A DNA stretch of 6,617 nt from Planctomycetota bacterium. Its GTDB lineage: Bacteria > Planctomycetota > Planctomycetia > Pirellulales > UBA7805. Below the pieces are notes generated by a model that was not told where the DNA came from, made no database searches, and worked only from the letters and a program-made list of their open reading frames with translations. This document shows, one piece after another, positions 1 through 6,617 of this stretch (its first letter is position 1; every line of letters starts with the position of its first letter). The position numbers were made by a program, and so were the translations under genes. The stretch spans positions 1 through 6,617 of the forward strand of contig JAUWIQ010000115.1 in the NCBI GenBank assembly GCA_030605285.1, given 5' to 3'.

Positions 1-30
1 ATGCCCATCGCTAAATTAATTTAATGGGCT
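1..30. repeat. Nested inverted repeat over the gmd stop codon
   Basis: GCCCAT at 3-8 is the reverse complement of ATGGGC at 24-29. Between them lies the perfect 12-bp AT palindrome TAAATTAATTTA (12-23), which includes the gmd TAA stop. The RNA could form a 6-bp stem with a 15-nt loop, but no T-run follows inside the window, so calling it a terminator would be a guess. A minus-strand ATG at 6-8 could begin another gene, but it has no Shine-Dalgarno and the window ends. Confidence 0.4.
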
Positions 31-1001
31 CCGGCCCCTTCCCTGTTAAGTATTTCAAGATCAGCATCGCCCATCATACGAATCAGATCCTCAAAAGCAA
101 CCTGCGGTTCCCAGCCGAGCTGGGTGCGGATTTTTTTTGCATCCCCGCAGAGAGCGGCCACATCGGCAGGTCGGTGCAACTGGGGATCAACTTCCACATG
201 ATCCGACCAATTCAACCCCACGTGGGAAAATGCCACGTGGGCCAACTCGCGAACCGAGTGTTTTTCTCCGGTCGCAACCACATAATCTTCCGGACTCTCC
301 TGATTAAGCATCAGCCACATCGCCTTGACGAAGTCCTCTGCATAACCCCAGTCACGGGAGGCATCAAGATTGCCCAGTTTTAATTTTATCTGGCTACCGA
401 GTTTAATCCTTGCTACAGCCCGTGTTATTTTGCGACTCACAAAATAGATTCCACGGCGCGGGGACTCATGGTTAAATAAGATACCGCTGACGGCAAACAT
501 ATTATAACTTTCACGGTAATTAATTGTGATAAAATGCCCATATGCCTTGGCAATGCCATAGGGACTGCGTGGCGCAAGCGGTGTTGTTTCTGTTTGCGGT
601 TCCTCAAGCGCTTGCCCAAACATCTCGGAACTGCTGGCTTGGAAAAATCGAATGCGATCATTGAACTCTCGGATCGCATCAAGGATCCGCACAACTCCAA
701 GACCGGTCACTTCACCAGTCAGCAGAGGTTGAGACCAACTGGTAGGCACAAAGGACTGCGCCGCAAGGTTATAAACTTCGTCTGGCTGAACCTTGCGCAG
801 GACTCGAATCAACGACATTTCATCAAGGATATCGGCCTCATGAAGCTGAATACGAGAAAGAATAGTCTCGAGCCGCTGCATTCGTTCCTGGCTTGAGCGC
901 CGTACAATGCCATGGACCTGATACCCCTTGTCGAGAAGAAACTCTGCCAGATAGCTCCCATCTTGTCCCGTGATCCCCGTGATCAGCGCACAACGCGTCA
1001 T
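21..1001 (-). CDS. gmd: GDP-mannose 4,6-dehydratase (short form)
   Basis: This enzyme converts GDP-D-mannose to GDP-4-keto-6-deoxy-D-mannose in the cytoplasm, the entry step to GDP-fucose, GDP-rhamnose and related sugars for surface polysaccharides. The 326-residue protein is an extended short-chain dehydrogenase. Its Rossmann motif GITGQDG lies at residues 9-15, followed by RR at 34-35. The catalytic set aligns as Ser124 (Thr in E. coli), Glu126, Tyr148 and Lys152 (YGIAK). The family signatures FNHESPRRG (176-184) and LGNLDASRDWG (209-219) are both present. It is shorter than the roughly 370-residue E. coli enzyme because the loop before HRPAD is compact, as in other short-form Gmd proteins; nothing essential looks missing. 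The ATG at 999-1001 has only a weak GGAAA Shine-Dalgarno five bases upstream. It lies 90 nt downstream of gyrA on the same strand and may be read through from it. No GDP-fucose synthase is visible, but the strand continues past the left edge. Confidence 0.97.
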   Translation of the reverse strand: MTRCALITGITGQDGSYLAEFLLDKGYQVHGIVRRSSQERMQRLETILSRIQLHEADILDEMSLIRVLRKVQPDEVYNLAAQSFVPTSWSQPLLTGEVTGLGVVRILDAIREFNDRIRFFQASSSEMFGQALEEPQTETTPLAPRSPYGIAKAYGHFITINYRESYNMFAVSGILFNHESPRRGIYFVSRKITRAVARIKLGSQIKLKLGNLDASRDWGYAEDFVKAMWLMLNQESPEDYVVATGEKHSVRELAHVAFSHVGLNWSDHVEVDPQLHRPADVAALCGDAKKIRTQLGWEPQVAFEDLIRMMGDADLEILNREGAGAH

Positions 1002-1026
1002 AATAATTTCCGAGACAATCTAGGGG

Positions 1027-1052
1027 GAAAAGAAAACGGACAACACGGTCCG
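1027..1052 (-). terminator. Weak candidate terminator between gyrA and gmd
   Basis: Read on the minus strand after the gyrA stop, CGGAC (1048-1052) pairs with GTCCG (1037-1041) around a 6-nt loop. A T-rich run interrupted by one C follows (TTTTCTTTTCC, 1026-1036). The stem is only 5 bp, so termination would be partial at best. It might set the ratio of gyrA to gmd transcripts. Confidence 0.3.
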
Positions 1053-1091
1053 GCAAGCCCCAGGAGCCCAGTTTGGCGGATCCCAGTTGCA

Positions 1092-3920
1092 TCAATGATG
1101 ATCCATATCCTCGTCGAGGGCTTCCGGCAAGGTTTTTTCAATCTCCGGAGTATTGACCGCACGATCCTGCTCGATCGAAGGCACGGAAGCAGCCACCTCG
1201 TGGGATACGTCGCCACTGTCTTCCTTAGGTACACTGTCTTCCTTAGGTACACTGTCTTCCTTAGGCACACTGTCTTCCTTAGGCACACGGACAACAGCCA
1301 CCAGCGAATCGTCCTTACCAGTCGACATAATACGGACCCCCTGGGTATTTCTTCCGATCACACTCACATCGCTTGCGGCAATCCGCTGGATTTTTCCACG
1401 TCGGGTCATAATCATTACCTCATCACCATCGGTGACGCGGGTGATTCCAATAACCGGGCCATTTCTCTGTGTCGTTTTTATGTCTCGGACCCCTTTGCCA
1501 CCCCGACGCTGGATGCGGTAGCGACCGGTGGAACTAGCATCTTCAGTTTCTCCACTTTCCTCTCCATCCCCATTTGTTTGGTTGGTGGTGATGCTCTCAC
1601 CCGCTCCAAACAATGTTCGCTTGCCATACCCGTTAGCACAAGCCGTAAGCAATGTCGCCTGCGGTTCTATCACGACCATTCCCACGAGTCGGTCGTGTGC
1701 CGCCAGAGAAATACCCTTTACGCCCATCGAGTTGCGACCCATAGAACGGGCATCCGATTCTTTGAAGCGAATTGCCATGCCACCAGCTGTGGCAAGCACA
1801 ACCTCATCACCCGGTTTGGTTATCACAACATCGACCAATTCGTCCCCTTCACGGAGATTGATGGCAATAATTCCCCCCTGCCTTGGCCGGCTGTAGGCCT
1901 CGAGCGGAGTCTTTTTCACCAACCCGCCGGCAGTGGCCATCATCAGGAAATGCCCAGGCTTGTTAAAATCACGAACTGCCCGGCAGTCGGTAATTTTTTC
2001 GTCCGCAGTCAGCTTCAATAGATTGACGACGGCACGACCACGACTGTCACGACCCAACTGGGGCAATCCATAAACCTTCTGCCAGTAAACACGTCCTTTA
2101 TTAGTAAAGAACAAAAGATAGGCGTGGGTGCTGGCCACAAACAAATGTTCAATCGGATCCTCGTCTTCCGTTTTCGCACCTTTCAGCCCTTTTCCTCCAC
2201 GCCGTTGCGACCGATAGACATTCGCTGGCGTCCGCTTGATGCGACCATTGTGGCTTATCGAAACCACCATCGTTTCCTCAGTAATTAAATCTTCTAGATC
2301 AACATTGCCGATTTCCTCACCGGAAATTTCTGTCCGTCTTGGTTCGCCATGCTTGCGTTTGAGCTCCAAGAGATCATCCCGGATGATCTTGAGAATATTT
2401 TTTTCGTCGGAAAGAATGCGAAGATATTCGGTGATGTTATCAAGAAGTTTCCTGTGCTCGTCACCGAGTCGTTCTTGCTCAAGATTGACCAATTGTCCAA
2501 GTGTCATTTTTAAAATGGCGCCGGCCTGGACTGGAGTCAACAAATAGAACTCAGCAACCCCCTGCTCCTGGCTATAAGTCACAAAAGCGTCTTTTCCGAG
2601 GGCCCTTTCAAGCAATTCTGCAGGGCATTCGATTTGCATTAAACGTTCTTTGGCCTCTGCCTGTGTCGAGCTGTTACGAATCACGCGAACCACTTCGTCG
2701 ATATTAGCGAGTGCCAGCAACAATCCTTCCACAGTATGTTTGCGGGATCGAGCCTTGGCCATCAAGAACTGGGTTCGTCGCTGGATGACCACTGTCCGAT
2801 GGCGTATGTATTCATCGATCAGGCCCTTGAGGGACAACTGACAAGGCTTGATGTCCACCAGGACAAGAAAGTTCAGCGAAAATGTAACCTGTAGTTGAGA
2901 AAACTGGTAAAGCTGATTGAGAACAACATCAGGATCTGCATCACGTTTGACCTCGACAATCAAACGAACGGGCTCTTTAAGGTCACTCTCATTACGGACA
3001 GCCGAGATCCCCTCAATCCGACCACTATTAACCAGCGAAGCAATACTTTCCTCAATCCGATCCCGTGCTGTTTGGTAAGGTATCTCGCGAATAATGATCC
3101 GAGAGCGATTCTTTTTGAACTCCTCGATCTCGGCACGGGCCCGCACGGTGATCGTACCCCGCCCCGTATGGTATCCACGGCGTATCCCGGTACGTCCGCA
3201 GACAATGCCCCCGGTAGGAAAATCAGGTCCCGGACAAATTTCTAAAAGCTCATCGATAGAGATTTCCGGATCGTCAATAACACAAATTATTGCACCACAA
3301 ATTTCGGACAAGTTGTGCGGCGGTATGGAAGTTGTGTAGCCAACAGCAATTCCGTTTGACCCATTAACCAGCAGGTTTGGAAATTTAGACGGCAACACCG
3401 TGGGTTCGGTTCGCCGTTCATCATAGGTTGGCAGGTAGTCGACCGTATCCAGATTTAAGTCGTCCAGCATGAGTGCTGCGGGCGGGGCCATACGGGCCTC
3501 GGTGTACCGCATCGCGGCCGGAGGTAAACCAGCGATTGATCCAAAATTACCCTGCTTGTCCACAAGGACATGCCGCATGTTCCACTCTTGTGCCATGCGG
3601 ACGAGCGTCGGATAAATAACGCTTTCACCGTGCGGATGGTAATTACCACTCGTATCACCAGAGATCTTCGCACACTTGATTCGGGAGCCCCCAGGGCCAA
3701 GATTCAGGTCGTTCATCGCAACCAGAATCCGGCGTTGCGACGGCTTGAGACCGTCACGAACATCTGGCAGAGCGCGGCTGACAATCACGCTCATCGCATA
3801 GGTCAAATAGCTATTTTTTAGTTCCTCCTCGATGGAAAGGACTTGTATGTTACCGCGAGCGAGCAGAGGATCGCCGTTCTCGGAATCCTCAGGCGTCGAG
3901 GCATCAGAATCCGTGTCCAA
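1092..3920 (-). CDS. gyrA: DNA gyrase subunit A
   Basis: This is the DNA-breaking and -wrapping subunit of gyrase, which forms an A2B2 complex with GyrB and introduces negative supercoils using ATP. The N-terminal breakage-reunion domain (about residues 28-535) carries [16 protein letters not shown] (51-66) and the catalytic tyrosine Tyr139 in RYTE. Coiled-coil sequence around 375-525 includes the exit gate. The C-terminal beta-pinwheel (about 540-878) has the GyrA box QRRGGKG at 572-578 and an identical second one at 804-810. Residues 879-902 are four VPKEDS repeats in an acidic tail ending at 942, against 875 in E. coli. At the quinolone site, Ser100 matches E. coli Ser83, while Pro104 replaces Asp87. 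The start is TTG (3918-3920): an in-frame TGA lies six bases upstream, AAAGGA (3928-3933) is spaced 7 nt away, and the next Met is residue 43. It is gyrA rather than parC because of the GyrA box. No intein is seen. Confidence 0.98.
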   Translation of the reverse strand: MDTDSDASTPEDSENGDPLLARGNIQVLSIEEELKNSYLTYAMSVIVSRALPDVRDGLKPSQRRILVAMNDLNLGPGGSRIKCAKISGDTSGNYHPHGESVIYPTLVRMAQEWNMRHVLVDKQGNFGSIAGLPPAAMRYTEARMAPPAALMLDDLNLDTVDYLPTYDERRTEPTVLPSKFPNLLVNGSNGIAVGYTTSIPPHNLSEICGAIICVIDDPEISIDELLEICPGPDFPTGGIVCGRTGIRRGYHTGRGTITVRARAEIEEFKKNRSRIIIREIPYQTARDRIEESIASLVNSGRIEGISAVRNESDLKEPVRLIVEVKRDADPDVVLNQLYQFSQLQVTFSLNFLVLVDIKPCQLSLKGLIDEYIRHRTVVIQRRTQFLMAKARSRKHTVEGLLLALANIDEVVRVIRNSSTQAEAKERLMQIECPAELLERALGKDAFVTYSQEQGVAEFYLLTPVQAGAILKMTLGQLVNLEQERLGDEHRKLLDNITEYLRILSDEKNILKIIRDDLLELKRKHGEPRRTEISGEEIGNVDLEDLITEETMVVSISHNGRIKRTPANVYRSQRRGGKGLKGAKTEDEDPIEHLFVASTHAYLLFFTNKGRVYWQKVYGLPQLGRDSRGRAVVNLLKLTADEKITDCRAVRDFNKPGHFLMMATAGGLVKKTPLEAYSRPRQGGIIAINLREGDELVDVVITKPGDEVVLATAGGMAIRFKESDARSMGRNSMGVKGISLAAHDRLVGMVVIEPQATLLTACANGYGKRTLFGAGESITTNQTNGDGEESGETEDASSTGRYRIQRRGGKGVRDIKTTQRNGPVIGITRVTDGDEVMIMTRRGKIQRIAASDVSVIGRNTQGVRIMSTGKDDSLVAVVRVPKEDSVPKEDSVPKEDSVPKEDSGDVSHEVAASVPSIEQDRAVNTPEIEKTLPEALDEDMDHH
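1215..1286 (-). repeat. Four tandem 18-bp units encoding VPKEDS
   Basis: Four adjacent copies of an 18-bp unit (coding strand GTACCTAAGGAAGACAGT) occupy exactly 72 bp. The two copies at 1215-1250 have GTAC at the unit end and the two at 1251-1286 have GTGC, a silent change giving VPKEDS each time. Near identity implies recent slippage duplication, probably in pairs. Any gain or loss of a unit keeps the gyrA frame, so copy number may vary between strains. Confidence 0.97.
1491..1511 (-). other. Second exact GyrA-box motif (residues 804-810)
   Basis: These codons read QRRGGKG, the same seven residues as the canonical box at 2187-2207 (residues 572-578). The synonymous codons differ between the two copies, so this is not a recent DNA duplication. 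It sits in a later blade of the C-terminal pinwheel, just after an insertion rich in Gly, Glu and Thr (about 771-799). Confidence 0.9.
2187..2207 (-). other. Canonical GyrA box (residues 572-578)
   Basis: QRRGGKG lies in the first blade of the C-terminal domain, where gyrases carry the motif needed to wrap DNA. It distinguishes this protein from topoisomerase IV subunit A. Confidence 0.95.
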
Positions 3921-3927
3921 GAATCAA

Positions 3928-3933
3928 TCCTTT
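3928..3933 (-). promoter_or_regulatory. Ribosome binding site for the gyrA TTG start
   Basis: AAAGGA on the minus strand lies 7 nt before the TTG codon. It is the main evidence for that unusual start, since no ATG or GTG is available in frame before residue 43. Confidence 0.75.
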
Positions 3934-3934
3934 C

Positions 3935-3987
3935 GTAGCGTCCCAAAGGTGAAATAGAGTCACCATGAAAGGGTGAGAATACGCTAC
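3935..3987 (-). promoter_or_regulatory. Structured gyrA leader with two competing hairpins
   Basis: GTAGCGT (3981-3987, minus sense) pairs perfectly with ACGCTAC (3935-3941), a 7-bp stem ending one base before the Shine-Dalgarno. Inside it, one GGTGA (3960-3964) can pair with either of two TCACC copies, at 3972-3976 or 3948-3952, each leaving a 7-nt loop. The two inner hairpins exclude each other. A regulatory role is inferred from position only; no known riboswitch class is recognised. Confidence 0.4.
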
Positions 3988-4025
3988 CTAGTTACCCGTC
4001 CGAAACGCAAATTGCACAGCCAGTC

Positions 4026-4054
4026 AATATACCTTTTTATGCCCCTTCTCACAA
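4026..4054 (-). promoter_or_regulatory. Candidate sigma70-type promoter for gyrA
   Basis: On the minus strand TTGTGA (4049-4054) and TATATT (4026-4031) are separated by exactly 17 nt, matching four and five of six consensus bases. Transcription would start near 4019 and give a leader of about 100 nt. It lies downstream of the 142-residue gene, so gyrA need not depend on that operon. Planctomycete promoter rules are poorly known, which limits confidence. Confidence 0.5.
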
Positions 4055-4192
4055 CGGCCCACGACTCCTGGAAGTTGTTTCAAACAGCCAACGAGGCAGC
4101 GATTAAGCGATCTGGTTTTCGCACCGTGACAGGCCCGGTCCGAGGCTTACCACGCCGCCACCTGGCACTGGCAGGAGGAGTTTTCAAAATGC

Positions 4193-4621
4193 TTAGGAAA
4201 ACGGAATAAAAAAGGTTGCGCCGCCTCCATAAGCCACAACAACCGCCATAAAATGACCTTCTGGTGGGGTTTGTTCAAAGGAAATAGTAAGATAAGGAAA
4301 CAGGCTCGAGACTTCCTGCCGACTCTCCTTGAACGCAAACGCCCGCGTTAAAACGGTAGCTATCTTTTCTTCCTCGTCACGCCCATCACCGGCGTTGGCA
4401 AGGATCGCAGAATCGACCGCATCGTCGCCTTCCCAGGCACGTGCAATGGTAGCACCCACGGCGTCTTCACAGTCAATCAGAAACACGATGGGATTAGAAA
4501 CGCCCTCACGGCAGGCCGATTCGTAGGCATCCACCAAGCGGCCCAGGCAATCCTCAACGAGCTGCCCACGGCCCTCCATATCGTATTCCTGGTTGCCCGT
4601 GCTGCCCTGAACATCGTCCAT
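4193..4621 (-). CDS. Unrecognised acidic protein, 142 residues
   Basis: I do not recognise a family. The protein is acidic in its first 100 residues and has no signal peptide or clear membrane segment. A predicted helix (about 18-39, QLVEDCLGRLVDAYESAC) leads to a hydrophobic strand ending in acid (NPIVFLIDCED, 43-53), a helix with ARAWEGDDAVD (60-70), an acidic linker (78-86), and a C-terminal half with strand-like stretches (FMAVVVAYGGG, 124-134, then FFIPF). It looks like a small soluble alpha/beta cytoplasmic protein. The ATG at 4619-4621 is preceded by GGTGAGGA (4625-4632), which overlaps the 22-nt gap after the DUF4404 gene, so the two are very likely one transcript. Its reality is supported by spacing, ribosome site and protein-like composition; the function is unknown. 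Confidence 0.75.
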   Translation of the reverse strand: MDDVQGSTGNQEYDMEGRGQLVEDCLGRLVDAYESACREGVSNPIVFLIDCEDAVGATIARAWEGDDAVDSAILANAGDGRDEEEKIATVLTRAFAFKESRQEVSSLFPYLTISFEQTPPEGHFMAVVVAYGGGATFFIPFS

Positions 4622-4643
4622 TTGTCCTCACCATGGAATGCGA

Positions 4644-4931
4644 TCAAATACCCATATTACTGAGTGTATCGATCATGCTTCCCAGGATGCCCGAGAGAGT
4701 GGGATGTTGATCTTCGTAATGTTGTGCCGCCTTGGAGAGTCGCTCAACGACAGAGGCATGTTGTCTACCACCATCCGCCGCCGTTTGCTTGTCTTGATCC
4801 AGGATCAGATGGATATCCTCCATCGCTCCTTGTAGCATCTGGTGGATCTCTTCATCAACGTTTTCCATAGATCCCAATTCGGCGTGCAACTGATCGACGG
4901 TTGCTTTTAGTTTTTTTCGCCCTTCCGACAT
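4644..4931 (-). CDS. DUF4404 family protein, 95 residues
   Basis: This small soluble protein resembles the DUF4404 family by memory: an N-terminal helix with DQLHAEL (13-19), a second helix around 25-47, a short variable linker (48-57), and a conserved-looking C-terminal block, VERLSKAAQHYEDQHPTLSG (62-81), finishing SNMGI at 91-95. It should be almost all helical, probably coiled-coil, and has no membrane segment or signal peptide. No biochemical role is known to me for this family, so none is assigned. The ATG at 4929-4931 has a strong AAGGAG (4940-4945) 8 nt upstream, which fixes the start. It is the first gene of a two-gene minus-strand unit and diverges from gap across 239 bp. Confidence 0.85.
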   Translation of the reverse strand: MSEGRKKLKATVDQLHAELGSMENVDEEIHQMLQGAMEDIHLILDQDKQTAADGGRQHASVVERLSKAAQHYEDQHPTLSGILGSMIDTLSNMGI

Positions 4932-4946
4932 GGGATTCGCTCCTTG

Positions 4947-4963
4947 CGAGGTCTTTTGCCTCG
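4947..4963 (-). promoter_or_regulatory. Hairpin next to the DUF4404 ribosome site
   Basis: CGAGG and CCTCG form a 5-bp stem with a 7-nt loop (CAAAAGA in the minus sense). It ends one base before the AAGGAG Shine-Dalgarno. The layout matches the gyrA leader, where a stem also abuts the ribosome site. A role in translation is possible but unproven. Confidence 0.35.
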
Positions 4964-5022
4964 ATCAGTTGTCCAGCAAGGATGCCCTCCATCGGTCACC
5001 CCTGGCTGCTGAGATACTCGGC

Positions 5023-5032
5023 CATTATAATG
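5023..5032. promoter_or_regulatory. Palindromic -10 element shared by divergent genes
   Basis: The 10-bp palindrome CATTATAATG contains a perfect TATAAT on both strands: 5026-5031 in the plus sense toward gap, and 5024-5029 in the minus sense toward the DUF4404 gene. Starts would fall near 5038 and 5017, giving leaders of about 130 and 85 nt. No good -35 box is seen at 16-18 nt on either side (TGGCTG on plus, AGAGCC on minus), so activity may need an activator or another sigma factor. Confidence 0.45.
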
Positions 5033-5146
5033 TGCCCTTGCTTACCGGCTCTTACGATATCTTCGTTAACGCCGCCAGACAAGCCGATTGCCCCGATGGA
5101 ACATCAGGGCACGATCACCATACATCCACATTTGCTTTTGCCATAG

Positions 5147-6190
<1,044 letters not shown>

Positions 6191-6201
6191 GGCAACCCCC
6201 A

Positions 6202-6617
6202 TCATCGGTAGGGCTTCCACTCAGGACGTCTTCTTTGGATTGATCGACGAGTCCACGGCGAGCCCGATTCAATTTTCTCGGCGGTAGCGGTTGGCACAAC
6301 ACGACCGCTCGTTGTTGTATTCTCGCTCGTTGTTGTATGCTCTTGGTGACTGTTCGGCACCGCACCGCTGTTCGGAATGACTGCGGTGAAGACGCGTGGC
6401 CGAGCCCGAGTCCTTTTAGTCCAGCCGGTTTCGTCATGATCTCGAGACCCGCTACCCGAACGCCGATCCAGCGGATCTTGCGAAAGGTCGATTGCCTGAT
6501 CGACTACCAGACGATTCCCATCGGGTGTGATGAGCCGCAATTAAAGGTCCAATAGCTTTTGCTCAGGCGGTTTGCCTACCCAGGGGAGTTCTAGCAACAG
6601 GCCCTCTCCTGGTGGGA
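6202..6617 (-). pseudogene. Possible interrupted gene, 3' part, running in from the right edge
   Basis: On the minus strand one frame is open from the right edge to TGA at 6202-6204 except for a single TAA at 6541-6543. The part before the TAA reads PPGEGLLLELPWVGKPPEQK then LLDL. The part after it begins LRLITPDGNRLVVDQAIDLS and continues for 112 codons into an Arg/Ser/Thr-rich, probably disordered tail ending RRPEWKPYR. The two parts read like one beta-rich domain if the TAA were a sense codon, such as CAA. Alternatives are a gene ending normally at 6541 followed by non-coding sequence, or a second gene starting at the TTG directly after the TAA, which lacks a convincing Shine-Dalgarno. No family is recognised. 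It converges on gap with 11 nt between the stops. Confidence 0.4.
6306..6341. repeat. Tandem 18-bp duplication, 17 of 18 identical
   Basis: CGCTCGTTGTTGTATTCT (6306-6323) is followed directly by CGCTCGTTGTTGTATGCT (6324-6341), differing at one base. In the minus-strand frame the repeated part encodes TTTSEN and TTTSGR. The unit length preserves a reading frame, as expected in a coding region that tolerates tail growth, but it is also compatible with non-coding slippage. Confidence 0.9.

Larger units (their letters stand above)
3921..4192. other. Intergenic region upstream of gyrA
   Basis: This 272-bp gap separates gyrA from the upstream 142-residue gene on the same strand. It holds the candidate promoter and structured leader listed separately. 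After the upstream stop there is a GC-rich hairpin, CTGCCA (4169-4174) with TGGCGG (4155-4160) on the minus strand with one G-T pair, but no T-run follows, so no convincing terminator is seen. No supported gene lies here. Confidence 0.6.

Noticed and set aside
1215..1286. Direct repeats considered as a CRISPR-like array
   Set aside because: The units are 18 bp, contiguous with no spacers, and encode VPKEDS in frame inside gyrA.
912..2021. Long plus-strand open frame (369 codons) opposite gyrA
   Set aside because: It is antisense to well-supported gyrA codons. Its translation is low in protein-like order and includes a repeat that is only the reverse of the VPKEDS units. No ribosome site is seen.
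3904..3966. Minus-strand 20-codon frame from ATG at 3964-3966 overlapping the gyrA start, possible translational coupling
   Set aside because: No Shine-Dalgarno precedes the ATG and it sits inside the predicted hairpin, so chance is the simpler explanation.
3973..4209. Plus-strand open frame of 78 codons in the region upstream of gyrA
   Set aside because: It begins with GTG without a properly spaced Shine-Dalgarno, overlaps the end of the 142-residue gene, covers the candidate gyrA promoter in antisense, and shows no domain.
5096..5146. Sixteen-codon open frame ahead of gap, a possible leader peptide
   Set aside because: There is no Shine-Dalgarno before the ATG, the peptide has no run of regulatory codons, and no attenuator hairpins follow it.
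6337..6555. Plus-strand open frame of 72 codons after gap
   Set aside because: It has no ribosome site, and the opposite strand gives a longer and more protein-like frame over the same bases.

Overview
The window looks like chromosomal DNA of a bacterium, most likely a planctomycete (Planctomycetota). The reasons are the wording of the GyrA active-site region ([12 protein letters not shown], then [18 protein letters not shown]), a long GyrA with an acidic tail, a small DUF4404-type protein, and a GAPDH with a short extra loop. This placement rests on recalled family resemblance, not on a search. Base composition is moderate, roughly half G+C, and fairly even. I see no insertion sequence, tRNA, rRNA, CRISPR array or phage gene.

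Layout from left to right. Bases 21-1001 (minus) encode GDP-mannose 4,6-dehydratase. Bases 1092-3920 (minus) encode DNA gyrase subunit A, with a TTG start set by a good Shine-Dalgarno. Its C-terminal tail carries a fourfold 18-bp tandem repeat. Bases 3921-4192 hold a candidate gyrA promoter and a structured leader. Bases 4193-4621 and 4644-4931 (both minus) form a two-gene unit: a DUF4404-family protein, then an unrecognised acidic 142-residue protein 22 nt downstream. Bases 4932-5170 form a divergent intergenic region centred on a palindromic -10 box. Bases 5171-6190 (plus) encode class I GAPDH with a GTG start. Bases 6202-6617 (minus) hold an open frame entering from the right edge. It is interrupted once by an in-frame TAA, so it may be a broken gene or the end of one gene followed by chance open sequence.

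The named genes serve separate housekeeping roles: DNA supercoiling (gyrA), central carbon metabolism (gap) and nucleotide-sugar synthesis for surface glycans (gmd). The four minus-strand genes lie in one direction. A candidate promoter in front of gyrA suggests gyrA, possibly with gmd, is transcribed apart from the two small genes upstream. gap runs the other way from the shared divergent region.

I found no convincing undescribed multi-gene system. The points most worth a second look are the second exact GyrA box in the C-terminal domain of gyrase, the in-frame repeat in its tail, the alternative hairpins in the gyrA leader, the symmetric divergent promoter, the interrupted frame at the right edge, and the uncharacterised small-gene pair.
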